Shown piece after piece: positions 16,548 to 25,935 of a DNA stretch of 64,000 nucleotides. The notes beneath the pieces are model-generated. The model saw only the letters and a program-made list of their open reading frames with translations, was not told where the DNA came from and ran no database searches. The first letter of the stretch is position 1. Each line of letters opens with the position of its first letter. The DNA lies in NCBI RefSeq assembly GCF_003628505.1, contig NZ_RBZP01000001.1:248001-312000 (forward strand), in the 5' to 3' direction. Both the position numbers and the translations under genes were made by a program. This DNA is from Oceanobacillus halophilus (lineage in GTDB: Bacteria; Bacillota; Bacilli; Bacillales; Amphibacillaceae).

Positions 16548-18140
16548 ATGAATGAAAAGTTAACTAAATGGAAGGATAAGACCGTTTCTTTTTGGACAAA
16601 CCGTTCCAAAAATCAAAGAGGGATGATAATTGGTTCGATTCTATTCTTCTTTTTGATAATAATTGGTACGGTTTTTCTTACGTCGCAGTCCCATTTTGTT
16701 ACGTTGTACAATGGCTTATCCTTACAGGAAGTAAATCAAATAAAAACAGAACTAGATTCAAGAAGTATCCCTTATGAGTTGACGGATGGCGGAACTACCA
16801 TTGCAGTACCCGAAGAGCACGTTAATACATTACTTGTTGAATTAGCAGGGCAAGGGATACCGAATAGTGGGAATATCGATTATTCATTTTTTAGTGAAAA
16901 CTCATCTTGGGGAATCACGGATAATGAATTTGACATGATGAAACTGGATGCTATGCAAACAGAACTGGCTAACCTAATAAAAGGTATGGAAGGTATTGAT
17001 GATGCTCAAGTTATGATTAATATTCCAGAAGAACCGGTCTTTGCTAATGAGGCGACTGGTGAAGCTAGTGCATCTATTGTATTGAATACGCAGCCTGGTT
17101 ATCAGTTCCAAGGTAACCAAATAAAGTCGTTATACCATTTAGTTTCTCGAGCAGTTCCTAACTTATCCGAAGAGAATTTAGTGATTATGAATCAATACTT
17201 TGAGTACTATGATTTAAACAATAATTCACAGTATGGAACGCAAAATGCACACTCTTATCAGCAAACAGTAAAACAGGATGTTGAACGCGATATACAAAGA
17301 CGTTTACAGCAAATGCTCGGTACGATGGTTGGTAAGGATAATGTAATTGTATCCGTAACGGCAGATATTGACTTCACTCAAGAAAATCGAACAGAGGAGC
17401 TTGTTGAGCCAATTGATGTAGAAAATATGGAAGGTTTGCCTATTAGTCTGGAAACCATACAGGAGTCGTATTCTGGTGAACAAGCAGCTGGTGAAGTTGG
17501 GGGGACTGCTGATAACGATGTTACCAATTACCCAGCGGCTGGAGATGGAGAAAATGGTGATTACGAGCTTGATAAAGAAACAATTAACTATGAATTTAAT
17601 AGAATTCGCCGTGAAATTGTCGAAAGCCCTTATAAAGTTCGTGACTTAGGTATACAAGTTGCTGTTAATAACTTAAGAGATTTATCAGGAGAGGCAGAAT
17701 ATTTATCACAGCAGGAACAAGCTACCGTGGAAGACGGAATATCTTCTATTCTGAATTCAATGGTTAGTACGTCTGTTGATAGTGAATACGGAGAAATCAA
17801 TCCGGAAGAAAAGGTTTCTATCGTATTTCAAGAATTTAGTAGTAGTCAGATGACCAATTATCAAGGGAAACCGGTAATTCCTACCTGGATGTTTGTAACA
17901 GGTGGTATTTTATTGCTAGTCATCCTCCTATTGGTTGTACTGCTTCTTAGAAATAAGAAGAAAAATACTCAGGAAGTAGTTAAGGAAGAAGAGATTACAT
18001 CAGAACCAATACAAGAGATTCCTGATATTGATAATGATGATTCAGAGTCTGTCATACGTAGAAAACAATTAGAGAAAGTGGCAAAAGAAAAACCAGAGGA
18101 CTTTGCGAAACTGTTACGAAGTTGGATTGGTGAAGATTAA
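16548..18140 (+). CDS. fliF: Flagellar MS-ring protein FliF
   Basis: FliF forms the MS ring, the membrane base of the flagellum. The protein is 530 aa from ATG 16548, which follows GGTGGGGG; an in-frame GTG at 16533 lies inside that ribosome site and is rejected. It has two membrane segments (about residues 23-45 and 441-464), a ring-building periplasmic domain between them, and a C-terminal cytoplasmic tail (KPEDFAKLLRSWIGED) that binds FliG. Confidence 0.97.
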   Translation: MNEKLTKWKDKTVSFWTNRSKNQRGMIIGSILFFFLIIIGTVFLTSQSHFVTLYNGLSLQEVNQIKTELDSRSIPYELTDGGTTIAVPEEHVNTLLVELAGQGIPNSGNIDYSFFSENSSWGITDNEFDMMKLDAMQTELANLIKGMEGIDDAQVMINIPEEPVFANEATGEASASIVLNTQPGYQFQGNQIKSLYHLVSRAVPNLSEENLVIMNQYFEYYDLNNNSQYGTQNAHSYQQTVKQDVERDIQRRLQQMLGTMVGKDNVIVSVTADIDFTQENRTEELVEPIDVENMEGLPISLETIQESYSGEQAAGEVGGTADNDVTNYPAAGDGENGDYELDKETINYEFNRIRREIVESPYKVRDLGIQVAVNNLRDLSGEAEYLSQQEQATVEDGISSILNSMVSTSVDSEYGEINPEEKVSIVFQEFSSSQMTNYQGKPVIPTWMFVTGGILLLVILLLVVLLLRNKKKNTQEVVKEEEITSEPIQEIPDIDNDDSESVIRRKQLEKVAKEKPEDFAKLLRSWIGED

Positions 18141-18153
18141 GGGGGGATAAACA

Positions 18154-19167
18154 TTGGTGAGACAAAAGTCTGCTTTAACTGGGAAACAAAAAGCAGCAAT
18201 TCTATTAATTGCTCTAGGTCCAGATGTTTCAGCGCAAGTTTATAAGCATTTATCTGATGAAGAAATTGAAAGTTTAAGTTTAGAGATTTCTTCCGTAAAA
18301 AAAGTAGATGCAAGCTTAAAAGAAGATGTATTAGAGCAGTTCCATCAAATAGTCGTTGCACAGGATTATATATCTCAAGGTGGGATTGGATATGCAAAAA
18401 CTGTTCTAGAGAAGGCGTTCGGTAAACAGGAAGCTTCAAATATTATCAATCGACTTACCTCCTCTTTACAAGTAAGACCTTTCGACTTTGCAAGAAAAGC
18501 TGATCCCCAGCAACTCCTTAATTTTATCCAAGGTGAACACCCACAAACAATTGCATTGGTTCTTTCCTATTTAGATGCTGAACAAGCTGGACAAATAATG
18601 TCTGCACTACCACAAGAGATGCAAGCTGATGTTGCTAAGCGTATAGCAACCATGGATTCAACGTCACCTGAAATTATTAGCCAAGTGGAGCAAGTATTAG
18701 AAAGAAATCTCTCAACTGCATTAACGGAAGATTTTACCAAGACTGGCGGTATTTCTGCTGTTGTAGAGGTACTAAACGGAGTAGATAGAAGTACGGAGAG
18801 AACGATTCTCGATGCTTTGGAAATCCAAGATCCAGAGTTAGCGGATGAAATTAAGAAACGAATGTTTGTATTTGAAGATATAGTTATTTTAGATAATCGT
18901 GCGATTCAGCGTGTTATTCGAGAAGTTGAAAACGAAGACCTACGACTTGCTTTGAAGGTAGCAAGTGAAGAAGTGAAGAATATTATTTTTTCCAATATGT
19001 CTCAACGGATGGCAGAAACGTTTAAAGAGGAAATGGAATATATGGGCCCTGTTCGATTGCTGGATGTTGAGGAGGCACAAACACGAATTGTAGCAACAAT
19101 CCGCAGATTAGAAGATATTGGGGAAATTGTAATTGCCCGTGGTGGAGGGGACGATATCATTGTCTAA
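18154..19167 (+). CDS. fliG: Flagellar motor switch protein FliG
   Basis: FliG links the MS ring to the C ring and receives torque from MotA. The 337-aa protein starts at TTG 18154 (a GTG follows at once) after AAGGGGGGA. Family features are TGKQKAAILLIALG at the N-terminus, the EHPQTIALVLSYL ARM motif in the middle domain, and the charged torque helix region MFVFEDIVILDNRAIQRVIREV near the C-terminus. The last 8 bases overlap fliH. Confidence 0.97.
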   Translation: MVRQKSALTGKQKAAILLIALGPDVSAQVYKHLSDEEIESLSLEISSVKKVDASLKEDVLEQFHQIVVAQDYISQGGIGYAKTVLEKAFGKQEASNIINRLTSSLQVRPFDFARKADPQQLLNFIQGEHPQTIALVLSYLDAEQAGQIMSALPQEMQADVAKRIATMDSTSPEIISQVEQVLERNLSTALTEDFTKTGGISAVVEVLNGVDRSTERTILDALEIQDPELADEIKKRMFVFEDIVILDNRAIQRVIREVENEDLRLALKVASEEVKNIIFSNMSQRMAETFKEEMEYMGPVRLLDVEEAQTRIVATIRRLEDIGEIVIARGGGDDIIV

Positions 19168-19912
19168 TAATCATTCTATTCCATCTAAAAAGATTATACA
19201 GATCAAGTCACCTAATTACTTTTATAACGAAAAATCCAGTAAGAATCTTGTGTCTGAAGAAGTCAAAGAAATGGAAAGTATTCAAAGTGAAATTACTTTA
19301 GCAAGTAAGCAGTTGGAACAACTTAAAAATCAAAGAGAAAAGTTATTGCAAACTACAAAAATGGAAATTGAAACAGAAAAAAAGAATTGGGAAAAAGAAA
19401 AGCTAAGTTTGGTGCAACAGGCTAAGGATGAGGGATATACTGCTGGGTTTTCCTCTGGTAAAGAAGAAGGACTGCTTCAGTATAAAGAACTTATTGAGAA
19501 AGTAAATGTTATTGTACAGACAGCAACGGAAGAATATCACGCAGCTGTTGAAAAAAGTAATGAAGCTATTTTACTATTGGCAATCCATACAGCAGAAAGA
19601 ATACTCAATGTTAAATTGGATGAAGATCCGGCAAAATTCATTCATATCGTAAAACAAGCCATCAAAGAGTTAAAAGATCAATCAATGGTTTCGATTTACT
19701 TGCATCCATCTAATTATCATTATGTTCTTGAGCAGAAGGAAGAGCTATCACGAACAATGCCAAGCGATATGCGATTGGAATTATATGTAAAGGAAGATCT
19801 TCATGAGAATGCATGCGTCATTGAACATCCTTTTGGTCGAATCGATGCTAGTGTTGATACCCAACTGAAACAAGTCTACGATATTTTATTGGATATAGCT
19901 CAGGAGAGTTAA
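19160..19912 (+). CDS. fliH: Flagellar export ATPase regulator FliH
   Basis: FliH is the stator-like regulator of the FliI ATPase in type III export. The protein is about 250 aa from TTG 19160, chosen because GGAGGGG lies 10 bases upstream inside fliG. A long coiled coil covers about residues 35-90, followed by the conserved C-terminal domain (AILLLAIHTAERILNVKLDE, KDQSMVSIYLHPSNYHYVL, VIEHPFGRIDASVDTQLKQV). It is followed 3 bases later by fliI. Confidence 0.93.
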   Translation: MSNNHSIPSKKIIQIKSPNYFYNEKSSKNLVSEEVKEMESIQSEITLASKQLEQLKNQREKLLQTTKMEIETEKKNWEKEKLSLVQQAKDEGYTAGFSSGKEEGLLQYKELIEKVNVIVQTATEEYHAAVEKSNEAILLLAIHTAERILNVKLDEDPAKFIHIVKQAIKELKDQSMVSIYLHPSNYHYVLEQKEELSRTMPSDMRLELYVKEDLHENACVIEHPFGRIDASVDTQLKQVYDILLDIAQES

Positions 19913-19915
19913 AAG

Positions 19916-21235
19916 ATGAATCTGGAAAACTATTATGACGTCATTAATCAAGCTGATACCTTTAAGTATTATGGGAAAGTCTTAAGGGTGGTTGGGTTGA
20001 TGGTCGAATCACAAGGACCACAAGCAAACATAGGAGATGTATGCTATATACATTCTTCCAAAAAAGATAAGGATCCCATCCTGTCAGAAGTGGTAGGTTT
20101 TAATCATGAGAAAATTATTCTAATGCCATATTCAGAAGTGACCGAAATAGGTGCTGGATGTCTCGTTGAATCTACTGGGAAACCTTTAAAAATAAAAGTT
20201 GGCCATGGTTTGATTGGAAAAGTGATTGATTCTCTTGGGAAACCATTAGACCTATCACCATTACCGAAAGGATTAACTGGTATTCCGACCAATCAATCTC
20301 CACCAAATCCTATGTTGCGCCCATCCATATCCCAAGCAATTCAAGTTGGTGTAAGGGCAATTGATACACTCCTGACTGTAGGAAAAGGACAACGAGTTGG
20401 TATCTTTGCAGGGAGTGGTGTTGGTAAAAGTACATTACTTGGAATGATTGCTAGAAATAGTGGAGCAGATATAAACGTTATAGCATTAATTGGTGAACGG
20501 GGTCGGGAAGTAAGAGAATTTATTGAAAAGGATTTAGGAGAAGAAGGCGTTAAGAAGTCTATCATTGTAGTAGCTACATCTGATCAACCTGCATTAATGC
20601 GGATGAAGGGTGCTTATACGGCAACAGCAATTAGTGAATACTTCCGTGATTTAGGTTATCAAGTAAACTTAATGATGGATTCAGTAACACGTGTTGCTAT
20701 GGCGCAACGAGAAATCGGTCTTGCCGTTGGTGAACCACCAACGACTAAGGGTTACACGCCATCTGTCTTTTCCATTCTACCTAAACTATTGGAGCGAACG
20801 GGAACAAATGACTTCGGGACAATTACTGCATTCTATACTGTATTAGTAGATGGGGATGATATGAATGAACCAATTGCTGATGCTGTTAGAGGGATATTAG
20901 ATGGACATTTTGTAATGGATCGAAAAATAGCAGAACGCGGTCAATTTCCAGCTATAAACGTATTGAAATCAGTGAGTAGAGTAATGAATCAGGTGACAAC
21001 ACCTGAACACCAGAAACTTGCAAATGATATTCGATCATTACTATCTAAATATGAGGAAAATGTAGAACTCATTAACATTGGAGCTTATAAACGAGGGACG
21101 AATAAAGAAATTGACAAAGCAATTGCCTTCTATCCACAAGTACAGGCATTTTTAAAGCAAGGTGTTTTTGAATATACGACATTTGATGAGTCCATTAATA
21201 TGATGAGAACCTTGCTAAATGGAGGAATAAAATAA
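19916..21235 (+). CDS. fliI: Flagellum-specific ATP synthase-like ATPase FliI
   Basis: FliI is the hexameric ATPase at the base of the flagellar export gate, related to the F1 beta subunit. The 439-aa protein has Walker A GIFAGSGVGKSTLLG (about residues 163-177), Walker B VNLMMDSVTR, and the type III-specific run GYTPSVFSILPKLLERTG. Complete; the stop codon overlaps the fliJ start. Confidence 0.97.
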   Translation: MNLENYYDVINQADTFKYYGKVLRVVGLMVESQGPQANIGDVCYIHSSKKDKDPILSEVVGFNHEKIILMPYSEVTEIGAGCLVESTGKPLKIKVGHGLIGKVIDSLGKPLDLSPLPKGLTGIPTNQSPPNPMLRPSISQAIQVGVRAIDTLLTVGKGQRVGIFAGSGVGKSTLLGMIARNSGADINVIALIGERGREVREFIEKDLGEEGVKKSIIVVATSDQPALMRMKGAYTATAISEYFRDLGYQVNLMMDSVTRVAMAQREIGLAVGEPPTTKGYTPSVFSILPKLLERTGTNDFGTITAFYTVLVDGDDMNEPIADAVRGILDGHFVMDRKIAERGQFPAINVLKSVSRVMNQVTTPEHQKLANDIRSLLSKYEENVELINIGAYKRGTNKEIDKAIAFYPQVQAFLKQGVFEYTTFDESINMMRTLLNGGIK

Positions 21236-21681
21236 TGGCAGAAACATTGACTTTATCAAAAATATTATACGTGCGAGAGAATGAAAAGAAAATTGCTCAG
21301 AAGGATTTTCATCAGTCAATGAATGATTTTGAGAAAGTGGCTACTGATTTTTATACATTACTAAAGAAAAAAGAAAATGCTGAAGCTTCCTATGAACAAT
21401 TCTTACAATCGTCAGTTCCAATAAATCAGTTGAAACAACTTACATCTTATATTGAGATATTGAACAATAAAATAGTAGAATTACAAGAAAAAGTGAATAG
21501 TGCTAGACATGTAATGGAAATGAAACAATCCAAATTGTCAGAGGCGCATATTGAAGTAAAAAAGTTTGAAAAATTGATAGAAAATCGTATTAATTGGGAA
21601 AAAGATCATCAGAGTAGAATGGAAAAAGCCTTCATGGATGAAATTTCTATCAACCAATTTTCAAGCCACGAAACCAGGTGA
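21235..21681 (+). CDS. fliJ: Flagellar export chaperone FliJ
   Basis: FliJ is a small coiled-coil protein in the central pore of the FliI ring. The 148-aa protein is nearly all predicted helix with heptad-like leucines (residues about 10-140) and has the lysine- and glutamate-rich composition of the family. It starts on the last base of the fliI stop codon (TAATG). Sequence conservation in FliJ is low, so the call leans on position. Confidence 0.88.
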   Translation: MAETLTLSKILYVRENEKKIAQKDFHQSMNDFEKVATDFYTLLKKKENAEASYEQFLQSSVPINQLKQLTSYIEILNNKIVELQEKVNSARHVMEMKQSKLSEAHIEVKKFEKLIENRINWEKDHQSRMEKAFMDEISINQFSSHETR

Positions 21682-21686
21682 AAGAT

Positions 21687-22277
21687 ATGACAGAAAAAAT
21701 AAAGGATAGAAAGAAAAAGTCTAACCCATTTCTATGGTTTTTATTTGCAATTGCTATACCAATGGCTATTGTTGTTTCATTAGTTATGATAATTTTGAAT
21801 GTTGCTGGCTTTGATATTGTGGACTGGGCAGCACAAAAAGGAAAAAACATACCAGTAGTTGCGAATGTTCTAACAGATGAAGGAGAGACAGTGGAAGTAG
21901 AGGATATGGAACGTCGGTTACAGGAAACCATAGAAACTAAAAATATGGAAATCGATCAACTATCACAAAATGTGTCTGAATTAGAATCAGTAATTCGTGA
22001 TTTGGAACAGGAAATCTTGGTACTAGAGCAAAATGAACAAAGTGCCAGTGAAGAAGAAAGTACAGAACAGCATGATTTAGCAAAAACAATAGCCAAAACT
22101 TATGAAGAAATGGACAGTGAACAAGCAGCGCTCATCCTTGAAAGTATGGAAGATCGGACTTCGGTTGTTTCTATTCTTAATAAGCTATCGAATGAGGTCC
22201 GTGGAGAAATCTTACAGGAAATGAATCCTGAAACTGCTGCGGATTTAACCCTTAGATTACTTTCTACTACAGATTGA
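21687..22277 (+). CDS. ylxF: MotE-like flagellar operon membrane protein (YlxF)
   Basis: The 196-aa protein has a basic N-terminus, one membrane segment (about residues 13-37), a coiled coil (about 65-115) and a C-terminal MgtE-N-like helical domain (YEEMDSEQAALILESMEDR, ILQEMNPETAADLTLRLL). This architecture matches YlxF of B. subtilis and the MotE family, which acts as a chaperone for stator protein in some bacteria. ATG 21687 is chosen because AGGTGA lies 6 bases upstream at the fliJ end. The role in this organism is inferred. Confidence 0.85.
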   Translation: MTEKIKDRKKKSNPFLWFLFAIAIPMAIVVSLVMIILNVAGFDIVDWAAQKGKNIPVVANVLTDEGETVEVEDMERRLQETIETKNMEIDQLSQNVSELESVIRDLEQEILVLEQNEQSASEEESTEQHDLAKTIAKTYEEMDSEQAALILESMEDRTSVVSILNKLSNEVRGEILQEMNPETAADLTLRLLSTTD

Positions 22278-22312
22278 AATTATTAAATGTACTTGAGAGG
22301 GGGTGAATCAAA

Positions 22313-23620
22313 ATGAACGGAATTGGGATGGCACTACCGCTAAATCAGGTGGAAACAGAGTTATCTGGAATGAACAGTTTAAAACAAGAAGACATTCTTA
22401 GTAATTTTAAACAAATTTTACATGGACAGCTTGATGAAGATAAGCAGTCAATGGCCACTAATGTTACACAAATAGTAGATAGGTATGTTAATAATCTGAA
22501 ACAGCAAGAAGAACTAGATGCACTTCCGGAAGAGATGAAAAGTGTTCTAACTGGATTAACGGAACTAGGTAATGAAAGCAAGCCCCCTAATGACCTGATA
22601 CATGGACAACATTTATCTTCACTTCAACTAAATACGAATACTGTTTCGGATGAGGTTTTATCATTGGGGTTGTTTATAAAACACTCAGGTGACCTATCTA
22701 GTGGGTTGGGGTCGTTCAATAAAAATATTCAGGCTGAAGGTAATGTATCTATGAATCTATACAAAGATATTATCGCTAAGTTTGACGCATTAGTAACCCA
22801 AATGAAAACAAACAAAGATATTCAAAAAAATGCACCTAAAATATTAGAACTCCTTCAGCAATGGACAAATGTTGCTGGAAAGGATAATAGACAACCTAAT
22901 GATTTAGGGAGAGTACTTCAAACTTTTCAAAAAGGAAATAGGGAAGAACATATAGTATGGAAGGACTTAGTTCAATCCTTTCAAAAGAGAAATCAGTTAA
23001 CTATTAAACAGCAGTATGCGATGGATGCGGAAGTTACCAACAAAGACATTACGAACTGGATAGAAAAGGCATTGAATAAACATCGGATGATTTTATCTGA
23101 AAAAGCACCTATTGATTTACATACCGGGGAGCCCCTATCTAAGTTAGAACAATATTCAATTTATATTAACAAAACACAGAACGCAGCAACAACTAGCCAG
23201 CAACTAATGGAACAATTCCAGTCTATTGTAAAGTCTAGTAAGTTCTTATCTTTGCCAAATGGAAATAATCAACTATCAATTACTTTAAACCCTAATAACT
23301 TAGGGGAAATGATGGTTCGTCTTATTCAAATAAACGGTGAAATGACAGTTAAAATAACTGTTACCACCCAAGCAGCGAAAGAAATGCTTGAAACTAATAT
23401 TAACCAGCTAAGGAACATGTTTTCACCACAGCAAGTAGTAATAGAGAAGCAAGAAACTAATTCGCAACATAATCAGTTTTATCAAAAGGACCATAATGGT
23501 CACCAATGGAAAGACGATACTAATCGTGAAGATTCCAGTCATTCGGATCAAGAGCAAAATCAACCTTCAGATGAAGAATTTCAAGCACAGTTTCGTGAAA
23601 TACTGAATGAGAAAGTTTAG
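22313..23620 (+). CDS. fliK: Flagellar hook-length control protein FliK
   Basis: FliK measures hook length and switches export specificity through FlhB. The 435-aa protein has a long, poorly conserved N-terminal ruler region (about 1-300) and the conserved C-terminal globular domain (LPNGNNQLSITLNPNNLGEM through KEMLETNINQLRNMF, about 320-375). A Gln/Asp/His-rich hydrophilic tail follows. The ATG follows GAGGGGGTGA. It precedes flgD as expected. Confidence 0.92.
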   Translation: MNGIGMALPLNQVETELSGMNSLKQEDILSNFKQILHGQLDEDKQSMATNVTQIVDRYVNNLKQQEELDALPEEMKSVLTGLTELGNESKPPNDLIHGQHLSSLQLNTNTVSDEVLSLGLFIKHSGDLSSGLGSFNKNIQAEGNVSMNLYKDIIAKFDALVTQMKTNKDIQKNAPKILELLQQWTNVAGKDNRQPNDLGRVLQTFQKGNREEHIVWKDLVQSFQKRNQLTIKQQYAMDAEVTNKDITNWIEKALNKHRMILSEKAPIDLHTGEPLSKLEQYSIYINKTQNAATTSQQLMEQFQSIVKSSKFLSLPNGNNQLSITLNPNNLGEMMVRLIQINGEMTVKITVTTQAAKEMLETNINQLRNMFSPQQVVIEKQETNSQHNQFYQKDHNGHQWKDDTNREDSSHSDQEQNQPSDEEFQAQFREILNEKV

Positions 23621-23629
23621 GTGATAAAG

Positions 23630-24088
23630 GTGAATACCATTGACCCATCGTTTTACTTATCGAATCAAAAAATAACAAGAGAACCTAGCCCTACCTTAGA
23701 TAAGGATGGATTTTTAAAGATACTTATGACGCAATTACAAAATCAGGATCCAACAGATCCAATGGATGATAATGCTATGGTGGAGCAAATGGCTACTCTT
23801 ACTTCATTAGAACAAGTGATGAATATGTCCAGTGCCATTGAAACACTCGTTCAGAGTCAAGTAGTATCTCCAGTGATTCAGTATAGTCATATGATTGGCA
23901 AAGAAGTGATGTATCAGCAATCGGATGATCAAGCGGAAAGCGAAAAGAATACTGTCAAAGGAAATGTTGTAGCGGTTAGTCAAAAAGAGGGTTTAGCTAT
24001 TTTTGAGTTGGATAATGGTGAAAAAATTTATGCAGATGCTGTTACAAAAATAGGTCACTCAAGTATAGAAGCAAATGGTACTGAGTAA
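23630..24088 (+). CDS. flgD: Hook cap/scaffold protein FlgD
   Basis: FlgD caps the growing hook. The 152-aa protein has the conserved N-terminal segment (DKDGFLKILMTQLQNQDPTD, about residues 24-43, followed by NAMVEQMATLTSLEQ). It is a short Bacillus-type FlgD (B. subtilis ylxG product). GTG 23630 was chosen because AGGTGAT lies 5 bases upstream; GTG 23621 lies within that site. Confidence 0.92.
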   Translation: MNTIDPSFYLSNQKITREPSPTLDKDGFLKILMTQLQNQDPTDPMDDNAMVEQMATLTSLEQVMNMSSAIETLVQSQVVSPVIQYSHMIGKEVMYQQSDDQAESEKNTVKGNVVAVSQKEGLAIFELDNGEKIYADAVTKIGHSSIEANGTE

Positions 24089-24103
24089 AGGAAGTGAACG
24101 TTA

Positions 24104-24478
24104 GTGAGTCAACCAATCCAACAAGTAGCACAACAGTATTCGTTACAGTTACCGAGAGACAAGAATGTAACTAAAAATGACAAATCGATAGCTTTTAAAG
24201 ACTTACTGGCAGAACAAAGTAAGTTAAAAATCAGCAAGCATGCAACCTCACGACTCAATGAAAGAAATATTGAAATAAATGAGAAACAATGGCAAACCAT
24301 TGAAGAAAAAATGCAAGAAGCTAAGAAAAAGGGAATTACAGATTCGTTAGTTGTATTAAATGAGGCAGCACTTTTAGTCAGTGCTAAAAATAATACAGTA
24401 GTAACTGCGATGGATATAAATGAGGCTTCAAGTAAGATATTTACTAATATAAATGGAACCATTTTAATCAACGAATAG
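24104..24478 (+). CDS. Flagellar operon protein, TIGR02530 family
   Basis: The 124-aa protein belongs to a small family found between flgD and flgE in Firmicute flagellar operons. Its core is ISKHATSRLNERNIEINEKQW, a helical stretch, then DSLVVLNEAALLVSAKNNTVVTAMD near the C-terminus. The GTG start follows AAAGGAAGTGA. The function is not established; the context suggests a hook assembly chaperone or regulator. Confidence 0.8.
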   Translation: MSQPIQQVAQQYSLQLPRDKNVTKNDKSIAFKDLLAEQSKLKISKHATSRLNERNIEINEKQWQTIEEKMQEAKKKGITDSLVVLNEAALLVSAKNNTVVTAMDINEASSKIFTNINGTILINE

Positions 24479-24557
24479 GCTGGACCCTTTTGGGAGGCCA
24501 ACTAAGCTGTGGAATGACAGAAGCAGCAATAATTAACCAATAAAGGGGAATGTACTA

Positions 24558-25667
24558 ATGTTACGTTCAATGTATGCAGGAATCTCAGGGATGAAAAATT
24601 TTCAAACAAAGTTAGATGTTATTGGTAATAATATTGCCAATGTGAATACATCAGGTTTTAAAAAGAGTACTGTTACCTTTCAAGAAATGATGAGTCAGAC
24701 CACTTCACCCGCTCAAGGAGCTACTGAAACCAAAGGTGGGGTTAATGCATCTCAAGTTGGACTAGGTTCACAGTTAGGGTCTATCTCAAATATTCAAACG
24801 GAGGGATTTCGTCAAACTACCAATAATCCTTTAGACTTTTCTATAGAGGGAGATGGGATGTTTGTGGTAGCTAGTAATCTAGTATACCAAGATGAAGAGA
24901 GTCCAGACGGCCTTGGATCATTAGTAGAGTCCAGTGTTGAACTGGGAGAATCGAGTTTATCTTATACTAGATCGGGTAATTTTTACTTAGATGACGGAGG
25001 AAATATAGTTAATTCTCAGGGGCTATATCTAATAGGTAATAAAGCAGATATTGATGGCGATGCAATTGTTTTAGGAAACAATGGTGAATTATACTCTGTT
25101 GATCGAGATGGTAATCTTTACGAAGTTCAATATGTAGACTATGAAGGTAATGTTTTGGAAGTTGAGGCTGATGACGCTGGAAATCTTTCTGTTGGTGATG
25201 ATGAAATAGATTCAACTCAGATTATTTTAAGTAAAGTCGATGATACGCCAGATACACCAGACGGTGATGACTTTGAATATGACTATTTATTCAGCCCTAT
25301 TAATATACCAAGTAATGCACAGAGCTTTAGTGTGCAAACAAATGGAACGGTCAATTACATTGCTTCAAACGGTAGTACTCAAGTAGCTGGAAGAGTTGGT
25401 ATAGCAAGTTTTTCCAACACAGCTGGACTTCAAAAGGTAGGAAATAACCTTTTCTTAAATAGTGAAAATGCTGGATATAACGGAATATTTCCAGGAGAAA
25501 TAAATAGTACTGGATCAATAGTTAGTGGATCTGTAGAAATGTCTAACGTTGATCTAGCTGAAGAGTTTACGGAAATGATTACTGCTCAACGGGGTTTTCA
25601 AGCAAACACTAGAATCATTACAACTTCAGATGAAATTTTACAAGAGCTTGTAAACTTAAAACGATAA
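24558..25667 (+). CDS. flgE: Flagellar hook protein FlgE (with acidic insertions)
   Basis: FlgE polymerises into the hook, the universal joint of the flagellum. The 369-aa protein has the rod/hook N-terminus (MLRSMYAGISGMKNFQTKLD, then VIGNNIANVNTSGFKK) and C-terminus (MSNVDLAEEFTEMITAQRGF, ending EILQELVNLKR), near-identical in pattern to the hook protein of B. subtilis, which is about 100 residues shorter. The extra length is two Asp/Glu/Gly-rich segments, about residues 106-133 and 160-245, in the surface-exposed middle. Upstream at 24479-24557 is a short non-coding gap with an AAAGGGGAA ribosome site. Confidence 0.94.
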   Translation: MLRSMYAGISGMKNFQTKLDVIGNNIANVNTSGFKKSTVTFQEMMSQTTSPAQGATETKGGVNASQVGLGSQLGSISNIQTEGFRQTTNNPLDFSIEGDGMFVVASNLVYQDEESPDGLGSLVESSVELGESSLSYTRSGNFYLDDGGNIVNSQGLYLIGNKADIDGDAIVLGNNGELYSVDRDGNLYEVQYVDYEGNVLEVEADDAGNLSVGDDEIDSTQIILSKVDDTPDTPDGDDFEYDYLFSPINIPSNAQSFSVQTNGTVNYIASNGSTQVAGRVGIASFSNTAGLQKVGNNLFLNSENAGYNGIFPGEINSTGSIVSGSVEMSNVDLAEEFTEMITAQRGFQANTRIITTSDEILQELVNLKR

Positions 25668-25677
25668 AAGGGAGGTA

Positions 25678-25704
25678 GGGAGTGAATGAAAATAATTCAC
25701 TCCC
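25678..25704 (+). other. Hairpin between the Shine-Dalgarno and start of swrD
   Basis: GGGAGTGAAT (25678-25687) pairs perfectly with ATTCACTCCC (25695-25704). The consensus ribosome site AAAGGGAGGT lies just before it (25667-25676) and the swrD ATG just after (25717). No T-run follows, so it is more likely a translation element than a terminator. Confidence 0.7.
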
Positions 25705-25716
25705 GCCAATTTTAAT

Positions 25717-25935
25717 ATGATTCAGTTAACACGTCTAAATGGTGAACAGTATTTTCTAAATGCTGTTTTAATCGAACAAATTGAGTCCAGGCCTGATACA
25801 ACTATAACGCTTATTAATGGGAAGAAGATAGTTGTCAAAGATAGTAAATTTGAAGTTTTGAGGTCTATTACAGACTATTATCGCAAAATTGGTCTTCAAA
25901 TGATACATAAGGAAATAGGTGATTTAGATGAGTAG
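25717..25935 (+). CDS. swrD: Flagellar motor power regulator SwrD (FlbD family)
   Basis: The 72-aa protein matches SwrD of B. subtilis, a small protein needed for full motor torque and swarming. It has the family start [20 protein letters not shown] and the middle block [16 protein letters not shown]. No Shine-Dalgarno lies within 15 bases of the ATG; the only good one is 41 bases upstream, beyond a hairpin. The end overlaps fliL by 8 bases. Confidence 0.93.
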   Translation: MIQLTRLNGEQYFLNAVLIEQIESRPDTTITLINGKKIVVKDSKFEVLRSITDYYRKIGLQMIHKEIGDLDE

